DNA of 38,360 nt from the NCBI GenBank assembly GCA_002405915.1, contig DHMS01000034.1:1-38360 (forward strand), read 5' to 3'. Below the pieces are notes generated by a model. The model worked only from the letters and a program-made list of their open reading frames with translations. It was not told where the DNA came from and did not search any database. Source of the DNA: Christensenella sp. UBA4636. GTDB lineage: Bacteria > Bacillota > Clostridia > Christensenellales > Borkfalkiaceae. The position numbers were made by a program, and so were the translations under genes. Shown piece by piece: positions 22,325 to 31,953 of this stretch (positions are counted from its first letter, which is position 1; every line of letters starts with the position of its first letter).

Positions 22325-23343
22325 TGATAAACGTAATCGTAGATTGCTACGGCGGCGACAATTCGCCGATAGCGCAAGTAAAAGGCGCGGTTGCCGCGCT
22401 TAAAGCAAACAAGGAGTTAGGCGTTATTCTCGTCGGCAAAGCGGACGAGTTGAACGAACTACTAAAAGTTGAAGATTTCGACGAGGCAAGATTGCAGGTT
22501 TTGAACGCTACGGAAGTGGTTACTTGCAACGATAAACCTACCGAAGCTTTGAAGATAAAACCCGATTCGTCTATGAACGTTGCGTTCGAACTTTTGCGCC
22601 ACGACGAAACGACGGGCGGCATAGTCACGAGCGGTTCTACGGGCGCGGCTCTCGTCGGCGGAATATTCAAAGTCGGCAGAATAAAAGGTATCAGGAGACC
22701 TTGCCTTTGCCCGATTTTGCCGACTATGGGCGATAAAAAGGTGCTTTTGGTTGACTGCGGCGCGAACGTGGACTGCAAAGCGACCGACTTACAGCAATTC
22801 GCCGTAATGGGCGCGATTTACTGCCGCGAACTTTTCGGCATAGAAAAGCCGAAAGTTGCCATTTTGTCGAACGGCACCGAGGACGAAAAGGGTTGCGCGC
22901 TTTCGAAAGAAGCGTTCGAGCTTGTAAAAACGCTTGACGGAATCGAGTTTTGCGGCAATATGGAAGCCCGCGACATTTTCAGCGGCGAATACGACGTTAT
23001 TGTTTCCGACGGATTTTACGGCAACGTCGCTTTAAAGAGCGCGGAGGGCGCGATTTCCTTGTGCCTCGGCACAATTAAAAGCGAAGTCAAAAAATCTTTT
23101 TGGGCAAAGCTCGGCGCACTGTTCATGAAAAAGGCGTTCAAGGGCGTAAAAGCGAAGATTGACTACAATAAGCTCGGCGGCGCGGTGCTTTTAGGCGTGA
23201 ACAAAGCCGTAGTAAAAGCGCACGGTTCGGCAAAAGAAGGCACTGTCGAAAAATCGATAATTCAGGCTTACGAGCTTGCTAAGCATAACGTTCCCGAAAA
23301 AATTGCCGAGGACATGAAGAAAGCCGAAAACGTAACCGAGTAA
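22324..23343 (+). CDS. plsX: Phosphate acyltransferase PlsX
   Basis: Makes acyl-phosphate from acyl-ACP for PlsY-dependent phosphatidic acid synthesis. It begins INVIVDCYGGDNSP, the PlsX N-terminal signature (usually DAMGGDNAP; here Cys-Tyr replace Ala-Met). SGSTGAALVGG, RPCLCPILPTMGDKKVLLVDCGANVDCK and DVIVSDGFYGNVALKS are typical family segments. 339 aa. An in-frame TTG at 22321 also exists, but ATG 22324 with GGAG (22315-22318) is preferred. In many Bacillota fab genes and acpP follow plsX; here rnc follows after 2 nt. Confidence 0.95.
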   Translation: MINVIVDCYGGDNSPIAQVKGAVAALKANKELGVILVGKADELNELLKVEDFDEARLQVLNATEVVTCNDKPTEALKIKPDSSMNVAFELLRHDETTGGIVTSGSTGAALVGGIFKVGRIKGIRRPCLCPILPTMGDKKVLLVDCGANVDCKATDLQQFAVMGAIYCRELFGIEKPKVAILSNGTEDEKGCALSKEAFELVKTLDGIEFCGNMEARDIFSGEYDVIVSDGFYGNVALKSAEGAISLCLGTIKSEVKKSFWAKLGALFMKKAFKGVKAKIDYNKLGGAVLLGVNKAVVKAHGSAKEGTVEKSIIQAYELAKHNVPEKIAEDMKKAENVTE

Positions 23344-23345
23344 TT

Positions 23346-24032
23346 ATGGGTTTTGATTTTTGCGGCGCGCAAAAGGCGATAGGTTACGAGTTTAAGGACA
23401 AAAACTTATTGTTGACGGCTTTTACTCATTCGTCATACGCGAACGAACATAAGGACTTAAAAAGCAACGAAAGGCTTGAATTTTTGGGCGATTCTTTGCT
23501 CGGCTTTATAACCGCCGAATACTTTTTTAAGCGTTCTGGCGAGGACGAAGGGAAACTCACCGACAAAAAGAAAAACCTTGTTTCGTCGCTTCCTTTAAGC
23601 ACGCGCGTTATCGAAGAGGGGTACGACAAGTTTTTACTGCTCGGCAAAGGCGAAGAGGCGCAGTTTGCGCTCGGCAAAAATAGCGCGAGCGAAAACCTTT
23701 TTGAAGCGATAACGGGTGCGATTTATCTTGACGGCGGCATTGAAAATGCGAAAAAATTCGTTTACGACAAGCTTTTGTCGCATATAGACGAGTTTATCGC
23801 CGCGAGAGATTATAAGTCGGAACTGCAAAACTTCGTTCAAGCGGACAAGTCGCTCGGCAAAATCGAATACAAAATTATCGATAAAAAAGGACCCGACCAC
23901 CGGCCCGTGTTTATTTCGGCGGTGTTTATCGGGGGTAAGAAAATGGCAACGGGAGAGGGTAAAAAGAGGACCGAAGCGGAAAAACAAGCCGCGCGGTTTG
24001 CCCTCGAATATTTGAAGAAAGAGGAAATTTGA
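23346..24032 (+). CDS. rnc: Ribonuclease III
   Basis: Double-strand-specific endonuclease for rRNA and mRNA processing. The RNase III signature is NERLEFLGDS (41-50) with catalytic Asp49. A second acidic site is in NLFEAITGAIYLDGG. The C-terminal dsRNA-binding domain (~155-226) includes GPDHRPVF and the GEGKKRTEAEKQAARFALEYL helix. 228 aa. The ATG follows the plsX stop by 2 nt with little SD, which implies coupling. The smc TTG follows after one base. Confidence 0.96.
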   Translation: MGFDFCGAQKAIGYEFKDKNLLLTAFTHSSYANEHKDLKSNERLEFLGDSLLGFITAEYFFKRSGEDEGKLTDKKKNLVSSLPLSTRVIEEGYDKFLLLGKGEEAQFALGKNSASENLFEAITGAIYLDGGIENAKKFVYDKLLSHIDEFIAARDYKSELQNFVQADKSLGKIEYKIIDKKGPDHRPVFISAVFIGGKKMATGEGKKRTEAEKQAARFALEYLKKEEI

Positions 24033-24033
24033 T

Positions 24034-27000
24034 TTGAATTTTGAGAAGATAGAGCTTATCGGTTTTAAATCGTTCGCCGATAAGATGACGATTACCTTCG
24101 ATAACGGCGTTACCGCCATAGTAGGACCTAACGGGTGCGGCAAGTCTAATATTGCCGACGCTATCCGTTGGGTTTTAGGCGAACAGTCCGCTAAGTCGCT
24201 CCGCGGCGGCACTATGACGGACGTTATTTTCAACGGCACGCAGAACAGAAAGTCGCTTTCGTACTGCGAGGTTTCGCTATACTTCGATAATTCGCAACAC
24301 ATATTCAAAAGTTGCGATTATTCCGAAGTTATTATGACGCGCAAACTTTTCAGAAGCGGTGAAAGCGAATACTATATAAACAAGCAACCCGCGCGAATGA
24401 GAGATATTATCGACCTTCTGCACGAATGCGGCGTGTCCAAAAACGGTTACAGCATTATAGGGCAAGGCAAGGTTTCGGAAATTCTTTCGTCCAAGCCGGA
24501 GGACAGGCGCGCTATATTCGAAGAAGCGGTAGGTATCGCAAAAACCAAGCAATCTAAGCTCGAAACGGAAAGAAAGCTTCAACGCACGCGCGAAAATATC
24601 GTGCGCGTTTCCGACCTTACTTCGGAAGTCGAACGCCAGTTAGAGCCGGCGGAGCGCGCTGCGAACAAAACGAGGACTTACCTCGAAGTCGCTTCGCAAC
24701 TTAAATACCACGAAATCAACAACTTCTTGTATAAGCGCGAAAACGCAAGCGTTATAATCGACAAAATAAATTTGCGTATTCAAGGCTTAATCGAAGAAAC
24801 GGAAATCAACGAGAAAGAGCTTGCCGCCGCGGTAGAAGCTTACAACGAGCATATGCGCGAGCTTGCCGAATCGGACAAGGAAATCACGGCTTTACACGAC
24901 GAAATCCTTGAAAAATCCGTTAGTTTGGAGCAAGTGAACGGGCAAACAAAGCTTTATCGCGAAAAAATAAGCTACCTTAAAGGCGAAATCGAAAGATTGA
25001 AATCCGACGAAGAGGAGCAACTTAAAAAGCGCGAAGCTTTGCTATCCGCGGTTGACGGCAAAAAGAAATATTTAGCCGATTGCGACGAGGAATTAACCAA
25101 GTTAAGCGACGAAAACGAAAGTATTTTAAACCGCCTCGAAAAAGTGTTGAAAGAAATTTCCGACGGCGAAAACATGTCGGAAAGCACGCAGAGCGAAATG
25201 CTTAAAACGGCGGAAACGCTCGCGGACCTTTCTAAAAACATAGGTCTACTTGACGCGGAAAAGTCCGCAATGGACTCTAAGCAGAGGGAAACCATCGAAA
25301 AGGTTGAAGCTTTGACGAGTTCCGTTTCGGTGCTTACAGCCGAAAAACAGAGGACGGACGCCGAAATTTCCGCTAACGAAAAATTGCAAGAGGAACTAAA
25401 AGAAAAGATTGAGAAAAAGGAAAAGGAGATTTCCGAAAAGAACAATCTCGTTTCCGAGCTTGCGAACAAAATTTACAGGCTTAATCTCGAAATCAACAAT
25501 ATTAAGGCGAACCAGAGCATTTATTCGAAGATAAAAGAGTCTTTCGAAGGTTATCCAGCTGCCGTCAAAAAGCTTATGGCGGACGCGAAAAACGACCCGA
25601 GGCTCAAAGAAAAGATTAAAGGCGTAGTCGCGACGGTAATTCAGACGGACAAGGCGTACGAAGTCGCGATAGAAACTTCTATCGGCAACGCGCTCCAAAA
25701 CCTTATCACGGCGACCCCGGAGGACGCGCAGTACGTTATCGAATACTTAAAGCGCGTAGAGGGCGGCAGAGTTACGATTTTGCCTATCTCGTCGGTTAAG
25801 CCGCACAGAGATTGCTCGGAAATTTTCTCCGCGCTCAAAGATAAAGGCGCGGTGTCGCTCGCTTCCAAGCTCGTGAGGTTCGAACCCGTTTTCCAGAGTA
25901 TCGTTGACCATCTTTTGGGCAATACTTTAATCGTCGACAACTCGGCGAATGCGCTTTATATCGCTAAAAAGTATCGCTTTAACTTCCGTATAGTCACGCT
26001 CGAAGGGGACGTTTTCAACTCAAGCGGTACGATTTCCGGCGGTTCAAGAAGAACTTCTTCGTCAAATCTTATGTCAACGGGCAGAATGCTTGAAACGCTC
26101 GAAGCAAGCTTAACGGAAAAGAACGGCGTGTTAGCTAAGCTTTCCGCGCAGAAAGAAACGGCGACCGAGCAGTCGAACGCGCTTGTGGACGGGCTTGACA
26201 GACTTAATTCCGAGCTACAAACGGCTCGTCAGGAGTCGTCGTCCTTAAAAGAGCGCAAGGCTTCGGTTGACGCAAGGCTCAAAGAAAAGCAAGACGAACT
26301 CGAAGCAAACAAAGAGGTTGTGGAATCGGTTATCGGCAGACTTCGCGAGATTGCCAAGGAATATTCCGATATCGAACAAGGAAACAAGGAACTTGTCGAA
26401 AAGAAGGCTTCCGCTTCAAGCGAAAACGCAAAGCTTCGTCAACGTTACGACGAATTGAAAGCTAAGCGCGACAAGCTCATTGAGCAGAACACCGCGAACA
26501 AAACGCGAATTTCTTTCTTGACGGCGGAACTTAAAGCGGGCGAATCGGACGTAGCGCGTATGACCGAGGACGCCGCCGCGGCGCAAGCTCAAGCCGAAAA
26601 GGACAGAGTTGACGCGGATGACGACCGCAAAACAATCGATATCTTTATTAAAGAGATAGAAAAGCTTACGTTTGCGAACGAAGAAGCGACGGGCGTAGGC
26701 AATTTGAAAACGCGACTCAAAGCCCTGGAAGAGAGAAAGGGCTTCTTGAACAGAACGATTGCGCAAGACGATTTGAAAAAGCAAATGGTCAATGCGGAAC
26801 TCACCAAACTTGCGGAAAAGAAGCACGACGAAGAACTTTCTATCACGAAAGTTCAGTCGGAACTCGAATACATAGAAACGCGCGTTCAGGAAGAATACAA
26901 CTTAACTTATGACGAATGCAAAGGTCAACGCGACCCCGAATACGATATCGCGACTTCTAATCAAGAAATTTCAAGATTGAAGCACCGTATCTCGGCACTC

Positions 27001-27630
27001 GGCAACGTCAACCCGGGCGCAATCGAAGAGTATCAGGTTTTAAAGGAAAGATACGACGAATACCGCGTTCAGCGCGACGACCTTGACAAAGCCGAACAAG
27101 ACTTAAAAGACGTTATCAAACGTTTAACGGACGAAATGCTTACGACTTTTAACGCGGGCTTCGAAGAGATAAGAGGGCATTTCAAGCAGATATTCAAGGA
27201 ACTTTTCGGCGGCGGCAGCGCGGACCTTATACTCGACTACACCAACGTGGAGGACCCGCTCGACGCGGGCGTTGAAATCGTGGCGGAACCGCCCGGAAAA
27301 AAATTACAGAAGATTTCGCTTCTTTCCGGTGGCGAAATGTCGCTTACCGCAATAGCGATACTGTTTGCAATCTTAAAGTTAAGACCGATGCCTTTCTGCG
27401 TGCTTGACGAAATCGAAGCGGCACTCGATGACGCTAACGTCGAACGCTTCGCGCGGTACTTAAAGCACTTCTCTTCGGAAACGCAGTTCGTTGTCATAAC
27501 CCACAAAAAGGTTACTATGGAACTTTCCGACGCACTCTTCGGCGTTACCATGCAAGAAAAAGGCGTTTCCAAAATCGTTTCCGTCAAGCTTTCGGAAATC
27601 AAAGACACACTCGGCGAGGATTTACAATAA
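24034..27630 (+). CDS. smc: Chromosome segregation protein SMC
   Basis: Condensin ATPase that extrudes DNA loops and helps segregate chromosomes. The N-terminal head has GPNGCGKSN (31-39). Long coiled-coils flank a hinge (about 500-680, ending around GTISGGSRR). The C-terminal head has LLSGGEMSLTAIAILFA and Walker B FCVLDEIEAALDDANVERF. At 1198 aa it is full length. The start is TTG with GAGGAAA 8 nt upstream; translation from TTG gives the conserved FEKIELIGFKSFADK start. The stop TAA overlaps the ftsY ATG by one base. Confidence 0.97.
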   Translation: MNFEKIELIGFKSFADKMTITFDNGVTAIVGPNGCGKSNIADAIRWVLGEQSAKSLRGGTMTDVIFNGTQNRKSLSYCEVSLYFDNSQHIFKSCDYSEVIMTRKLFRSGESEYYINKQPARMRDIIDLLHECGVSKNGYSIIGQGKVSEILSSKPEDRRAIFEEAVGIAKTKQSKLETERKLQRTRENIVRVSDLTSEVERQLEPAERAANKTRTYLEVASQLKYHEINNFLYKRENASVIIDKINLRIQGLIEETEINEKELAAAVEAYNEHMRELAESDKEITALHDEILEKSVSLEQVNGQTKLYREKISYLKGEIERLKSDEEEQLKKREALLSAVDGKKKYLADCDEELTKLSDENESILNRLEKVLKEISDGENMSESTQSEMLKTAETLADLSKNIGLLDAEKSAMDSKQRETIEKVEALTSSVSVLTAEKQRTDAEISANEKLQEELKEKIEKKEKEISEKNNLVSELANKIYRLNLEINNIKANQSIYSKIKESFEGYPAAVKKLMADAKNDPRLKEKIKGVVATVIQTDKAYEVAIETSIGNALQNLITATPEDAQYVIEYLKRVEGGRVTILPISSVKPHRDCSEIFSALKDKGAVSLASKLVRFEPVFQSIVDHLLGNTLIVDNSANALYIAKKYRFNFRIVTLEGDVFNSSGTISGGSRRTSSSNLMSTGRMLETLEASLTEKNGVLAKLSAQKETATEQSNALVDGLDRLNSELQTARQESSSLKERKASVDARLKEKQDELEANKEVVESVIGRLREIAKEYSDIEQGNKELVEKKASASSENAKLRQRYDELKAKRDKLIEQNTANKTRISFLTAELKAGESDVARMTEDAAAAQAQAEKDRVDADDDRKTIDIFIKEIEKLTFANEEATGVGNLKTRLKALEERKGFLNRTIAQDDLKKQMVNAELTKLAEKKHDEELSITKVQSELEYIETRVQEEYNLTYDECKGQRDPEYDIATSNQEISRLKHRISALGNVNPGAIEEYQVLKERYDEYRVQRDDLDKAEQDLKDVIKRLTDEMLTTFNAGFEEIRGHFKQIFKELFGGGSADLILDYTNVEDPLDAGVEIVAEPPGKKLQKISLLSGGEMSLTAIAILFAILKLRPMPFCVLDEIEAALDDANVERFARYLKHFSSETQFVVITHKKVTMELSDALFGVTMQEKGVSKIVSVKLSEIKDTLGEDLQ

Positions 27631-28523
27631 TGGGCTTTTTCAGTAAAATAGCGGACGCGTTAAAAAAGACAAAAGATACGATATCATCGAAGATTTCACA
27701 ACTTTTTACGCGTGACAGAATCGGTGCGGACTTCTACGAGGACTTACTTGACGTACTTATTTCTTCGGACATTTCTTACGACACCGCGGAAGAAATCGTG
27801 GACGAATTGCATGAAAGAATGAAGAAAGAAAAGGTCGACGATAAGGAAGTCGTTTTAAAAAACTTACGCGAAACTATCTCCGATATTATGGACGTTGAAC
27901 CGTGCGAAATCGAAACCCCGGCGGTTATAATGGTTATAGGCGTTAACGGTGTGGGTAAAACCACGACTATCGGTAAGCTTGCGAATTTTTATGTTAAGCA
28001 AGGCAAAAGCGTTGTTATTGCCGCCGCCGACACCTTCCGCGCCGCCGCAAGCGAACAACTTGACGTGTGGGCAAACCGCGCGGGCGTGCGTATAATAAAG
28101 CAAGGCGAAGGCAGCGACCCGTCCGCCGTCGTGTATGACGCGGTTTCTTCGGCAAAATCTAAGAAAACGGACATTTTGATAATCGATACCGCGGGCAGAT
28201 TGCACGTAAAAGCAAACCTTATGGAAGAGCTAAAAAAGATGTCGAGGGTAGTCGAAAGAGAATACCCCGAAGCTAACTTTTATAAGTTCATAGTGCTTGA
28301 CGCAACCACCGGGCAGAACGCTTTCTCGCAAGTCGAACTCTTTAACGAAGCGGTCGGTCTTGACGGAATAGTTTTAACCAAGCTTGACGGCACCGCGAAA
28401 GGCGGCTTCGTAATTTCCTTGACAAAGGAAATGGAAGTTCCCGTTTGCTTCGTCGGGGTCGGCGAAAAGATTGACGATATCGAAGTATTTTCTCCCGAAA
28501 GCTTTGCCGATGGCGTGGTATAA
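27630..28523 (+). CDS. ftsY: Signal recognition particle receptor FtsY
   Basis: GTPase that receives SRP-ribosome complexes at the membrane. This is the short form (297 aa): a small N-domain follows MGFFSKIADALKKTKDTI, whose amphipathic start fits membrane contact, with no long acidic A-domain. G-domain motifs: GVNGVGKTTT (104-113), AADTFRAAASEQLDVW, IDTAGRLH, TKLDGTAKGG and the C-terminal GVGEKIDDIEVFSPESF. Last gene of asnS-plsX-rnc-smc-ftsY. The usual ylxM-ffh pair does not follow. Confidence 0.97.
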   Translation: MGFFSKIADALKKTKDTISSKISQLFTRDRIGADFYEDLLDVLISSDISYDTAEEIVDELHERMKKEKVDDKEVVLKNLRETISDIMDVEPCEIETPAVIMVIGVNGVGKTTTIGKLANFYVKQGKSVVIAAADTFRAAASEQLDVWANRAGVRIIKQGEGSDPSAVVYDAVSSAKSKKTDILIIDTAGRLHVKANLMEELKKMSRVVEREYPEANFYKFIVLDATTGQNAFSQVELFNEAVGLDGIVLTKLDGTAKGGFVISLTKEMEVPVCFVGVGEKIDDIEVFSPESFADGVV

Positions 28524-28602
28524 ATTTAGCGCGCAGCGTTGATTACGCGTATCGTAAAAACTTTTAAAATCGCATATAAAATGCGAAAATTTAGCGATAA
28601 TT

Positions 28603-29901
28603 ATGTCAAAGAAAACAAAGAAAAAACCGCAGTGGTATCCGCTCGATAATGCGGCGAAAATCTATCCGCCGACGGCTTCAAACAACCGCGCGCACGTGTT
28701 TTCTTTTTCCGCAATTTTAACGGAGGAAGTCGACGGCGAGCTACTTAAAGAAGCCGTTAATAATCTTTTAAAGGTTTATCCTACGTTCAAAACCAAGCTC
28801 ATGCGCGGTTACTTTTGGTATTACCTCGAAGAAAACGACAAGCCTTTCAAGGTATTCGAAGAAAAGCCGTATTATCTCAAAAGCATAGATTATAAGGAAA
28901 ACAACGGATATCTTTTTCAAGTCCTTTATATAAGAGATAAAATAACCATTAAGATTTTCCATGCGTTGACGGACGGCACCGGCGGCTTTAAATTTTTCAC
29001 CGCGCTTTTGTGCGAATACTTGAAAGTCGCGGGAAAGGAAGTCGACACCGAAGGGGTTATAAAACCGCTTGACGCGCCGGCAACCGAAATGGAACGCGAC
29101 GACAGTTTTTTAACTTACGAAAAGAAAGACGTTAGCGGCAAATCGGAAAAAATCCGCAAGCCTTACCATATCACCGGCACGCCGTTTTCTTACGACGGTT
29201 GCGGTATGATTACGGCGAAAATTTCTTTGGCGGAAGTAAAAGACTACGCAAAACAACGCGGCGTAACGGTAACCGCGCTACTTGCCGCAGTATATATGCA
29301 GTCCATTTACGAAGCCTTTTTACGGAACAAACCCGTCGCGAACAAATTCGTTACCGTGCTTGTTCCGTGCAATCTTCGCAAGCGTTACGGCGGCGAAACT
29401 CTACGCAATTTTACCATGTTTGCAAGATTTTCTCACGATTACAACGTTTCGGAGCCGAGCTTTGAAGAGCTTATAGCTTCCGCGCAAGAACAGATTACAA
29501 AGGGAATCGACACGGAAGCCCTTGACGATATCATTCATGAAAACGTAAAAACAGAACGCAACTTCTTTATAAAAATGACGCCGTTGCCGCTTAAAAACCT
29601 TGTTATGCGCGCGGCGTACTCAAAGGTCGGCGAAGTTTTGCAGACGGTAGACTTTTCAAACCTCGGTCAAGTCGTGTTCCCGGAGAGCGTGGCGGCGTAC
29701 ATTAAGCACGTTATTTTCGCCATTACTCCTACGTTTTCGTGCGGGCATCAAACGGGCGTTGTCGGGTTCAAGGATAATCTTTATATCACTTTCTCGCGCA
29801 ACTTCACCGAAACGGACATCGAAAGAATTTTCGTTCGCAAGATTACTTCGTTAGGCGCGAACGTTACGCTTTTTAGCAATTACTGGGAGAGCAGCCTATG
29901 A
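28603..29901 (+). CDS. Condensation-domain-like acyltransferase (alcohol acetyltransferase type)
   Basis: 432 aa, cytoplasmic. The motif HALTDG (His120, Asp124, Gly125) fits the HxxxDG active site of the CoA-dependent acyltransferase superfamily (NRPS condensation domains, PapA5, wax-ester synthases). The N-terminal FSFSAILTEEVDGELLKEAVNNLLKVYPTFKTKL pattern is the family's donor-side start. VDFSNLGQVVFPE near 350 may correspond to the second-half motif. The substrate is unknown; an acyl transfer to an alcohol or glycolipid is inference. No SD is visible before the ATG (AGCGATAATT). It overlaps the next gene by 4 nt (ATGA), so the pair is surely co-translated. Confidence 0.8.
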   Translation: MSKKTKKKPQWYPLDNAAKIYPPTASNNRAHVFSFSAILTEEVDGELLKEAVNNLLKVYPTFKTKLMRGYFWYYLEENDKPFKVFEEKPYYLKSIDYKENNGYLFQVLYIRDKITIKIFHALTDGTGGFKFFTALLCEYLKVAGKEVDTEGVIKPLDAPATEMERDDSFLTYEKKDVSGKSEKIRKPYHITGTPFSYDGCGMITAKISLAEVKDYAKQRGVTVTALLAAVYMQSIYEAFLRNKPVANKFVTVLVPCNLRKRYGGETLRNFTMFARFSHDYNVSEPSFEELIASAQEQITKGIDTEALDDIIHENVKTERNFFIKMTPLPLKNLVMRAAYSKVGEVLQTVDFSNLGQVVFPESVAAYIKHVIFAITPTFSCGHQTGVVGFKDNLYITFSRNFTETDIERIFVRKITSLGANVTLFSNYWESSL

Positions 29902-30569
29902 AAAGATGCAAATATTGCAACGCCGACGTCGACACCGAAAAGAGCTTCTGCCCCGTGTGCTTTAACCACCTCGAAGCAAAAAACGAGCAATCGGACTGCT
30001 TGTACACGCTAAGGACTAAGAACGAAACAACGGTGAAAACGGGCGCGTTCTTAACGAAATTGTTCCTTTTTATTTCAATCGTCACGATTGTCGTTTGCAC
30101 TACGATTAACTTAATGACGACCCCGTCCGTCGGCTGGTTCTGGCTCGTTATTTGGGGCATAATTTACCTTTGGGTACTCGTCGCGCATACGATATTATCG
30201 AAGCGTAGCGCGTTCCGCAAAATTGTTTTACAGGTCGTAACAATCGTAGTTTTACTATATTTTGCAGAAAAACTTTCGTTGCGGCTTTGGCTCGTTTCTT
30301 ACGTTTACCCGGGAATAGGTCTTTGCGTGGCCGTAGTCTTGTCGATGATAAGTTTTATAAGCGAAAAACGCTCGCAGCTCTGCCTCGGCTTTTCGCTCGT
30401 GATATTCCTTTTAGGCGCAGGCTCGCTCGTATTGCTTCTTTCCGGGTGGGATAAATTCGCGCTTCTCAACAAAATCAATCTCATTACATGCGCGGTTGTT
30501 CTGCTCGGCTATATAATGTTCGGTTTTTCTTCGATGAAAAACGAAATTATCAAAAAATGGCATTTGTAA
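29898..30569 (+). CDS. Zinc-ribbon membrane protein (DUF6320-like)
   Basis: 223 aa. The N-terminal zinc ribbon is CKYCNADVDTEKSFCPVC (two CxxC pairs, residues 4-21). After a short linker come about six transmembrane helices (from ~48 to ~210). I recall DUF6320 proteins as having this design and as frequent neighbours of alcohol-acetyltransferase-like genes in Clostridia, but the family assignment was not tested by search. The ATG overlaps the upstream stop. Function is unknown; a membrane partner or export helper for the product of the acyltransferase is a reasonable guess. Confidence 0.75.
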   Translation: MKRCKYCNADVDTEKSFCPVCFNHLEAKNEQSDCLYTLRTKNETTVKTGAFLTKLFLFISIVTIVVCTTINLMTTPSVGWFWLVIWGIIYLWVLVAHTILSKRSAFRKIVLQVVTIVVLLYFAEKLSLRLWLVSYVYPGIGLCVAVVLSMISFISEKRSQLCLGFSLVIFLLGAGSLVLLLSGWDKFALLNKINLITCAVVLLGYIMFGFSSMKNEIIKKWHL

Positions 30570-30665
30570 CGCGTTTAAGCTTATAAGCCGCTCGGAAGTG
30601 TCGTTCCGTTTTCGACTACTCGTGCATAAATATAAACGCGCAGACGTTAAAATTACTTAACTACT

Positions 30666-31844
30666 ATGGCTAAAGGAAAAACAAAAAAGAAAAAGAAACT
30701 AAGTTTTTGGCAAGTCGTGTTGGTTGTGATAATTGCTTTGCTTATCATAGCCGCATATTACTACTATCACCATTACATAATGCCGCCGGATACGAGCGGA
30801 AATTCTTCTTCGGTCAACACGATTGAAGGCAAGCTCGAATCGGATTTGCGCATTCATTACGTTGACGTTAACCAAGGCGACGCGATAATCATTCAGTTTC
30901 CGAACAATAAAAACATGATTATCGATTCCGGCGACAAAAAATCAGACAGTAAAGCGAAGCTCAAAAATTACATAGATAAGCTTGAAATTACGAAGTTCGA
31001 TTATTTAATAGCAACGCACCAAGATACGGACCATATCGGCGGAATGGACGTTATTTTTAAAAACTATGAGGTCGACTACGTTTTCCGTCCGTACGTTCTT
31101 TCGACAAATTCGAACGCAAGCACTCTCCCGGACGGATTTAATCAAGGATTGACGAAGGAAGCCGGAGGTACGCCGAGCAACACTGCCACTTATTACAATT
31201 TTCTCAATTACATCGTCGAAGAAAAGTGCGGATACGAGTTTTTCAATAAGGATAGCGATTTTGCATTCGATATAAAAGACGGCGAAAATTCTTATAAATG
31301 CGTTTTCGATTTTCTTACTCCAACCGCGAACAAAAACGAAATCGGCTATAAAAACAACAATAACAATTATTCGCCGATAATTATGCTCACTTATGCGGAT
31401 AACAAGTTCGTGTTCGTCGGCGACGCGGAAAAAGAAACGGAAAAAGAACTTTTAGATTACTATAAGAACGACAATCTCACGGTGGACGTTTTAAAAGTCG
31501 GTCATCACGGCTCGGAAACGTCGTCATCGAAGGACTTTTTAGCGAAAATTCAACCTAAGTACGCCGTTATCTCTTGCGGAAAAGGTAATAAATTCTACCA
31601 CCCGCGCCAACTCACGCTCGACAACTTAACCGACCCGACCTTATCTTACGACCCCGCGACCATTTACCGCACCGATTTGCAAGGCAACATCGTGATAACG
31701 GTATCTAAACCCGAAGAAGTCGGCGGTAAAGGTCAAATGACGATAAAAGTCGATAACGAAAACGTGCCTTATGCAGACCTTCTCGTCGGAGCGGACACCA
31801 TTAAAAACTCTTCGTCATCGTCTGCTTCTTCATCTGCGGCGTAA
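30666..31844 (+). CDS. Membrane-anchored ComEC-type metallo-beta-lactamase-fold hydrolase
   Basis: 392 aa. A Lys-rich start (KGKTKKKKK) and one transmembrane helix (~14-36) place the catalytic domain outside the cell. The MBL domain starts at LRIHYVDVNQGDAIIIQFP and has the metal motif HQDTDHIGG (118-126), i.e. HxDxDH, the form seen in ComEC C-terminal domains, plus FVGDAEKE and VGHHGSETSSS, also typical. The tail is Ser/Ala-rich (SSSSSASSSAA). Likely an extracellular nuclease or phosphodiesterase, but no ComEC channel is present. No SD is seen before the ATG. It is 96 nt after the zinc-ribbon gene, so operon membership is uncertain. Confidence 0.85.
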   Translation: MAKGKTKKKKKLSFWQVVLVVIIALLIIAAYYYYHHYIMPPDTSGNSSSVNTIEGKLESDLRIHYVDVNQGDAIIIQFPNNKNMIIDSGDKKSDSKAKLKNYIDKLEITKFDYLIATHQDTDHIGGMDVIFKNYEVDYVFRPYVLSTNSNASTLPDGFNQGLTKEAGGTPSNTATYYNFLNYIVEEKCGYEFFNKDSDFAFDIKDGENSYKCVFDFLTPTANKNEIGYKNNNNNYSPIIMLTYADNKFVFVGDAEKETEKELLDYYKNDNLTVDVLKVGHHGSETSSSKDFLAKIQPKYAVISCGKGNKFYHPRQLTLDNLTDPTLSYDPATIYRTDLQGNIVITVSKPEEVGGKGQMTIKVDNENVPYADLLVGADTIKNSSSSSASSSAA

Positions 31845-31904
31845 ATAGGTTTACGCGCGATTTGTCGCTATAAAGGTGCATAAAATCAAATAAAAAAGCA
31901 AAAG

Positions 31905-31940
31905 AAGAACCTTACGGGTAAAGCCGCAAGGTTCTTTCAT
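31905..31940. terminator. Bidirectional terminator between the MBL gene and spoVG
   Basis: AAGAACCTT (31905-31913) pairs with AAGGTTCTT (31928-31936), with an inner CGG/CCG helix. The minus-strand side runs into TCTTTTGCTTTTTTA, a better T-tract than the plus side (TCATT). Confidence 0.75.
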
Positions 31941-31953
31941 TGTAGGGGCAAAA

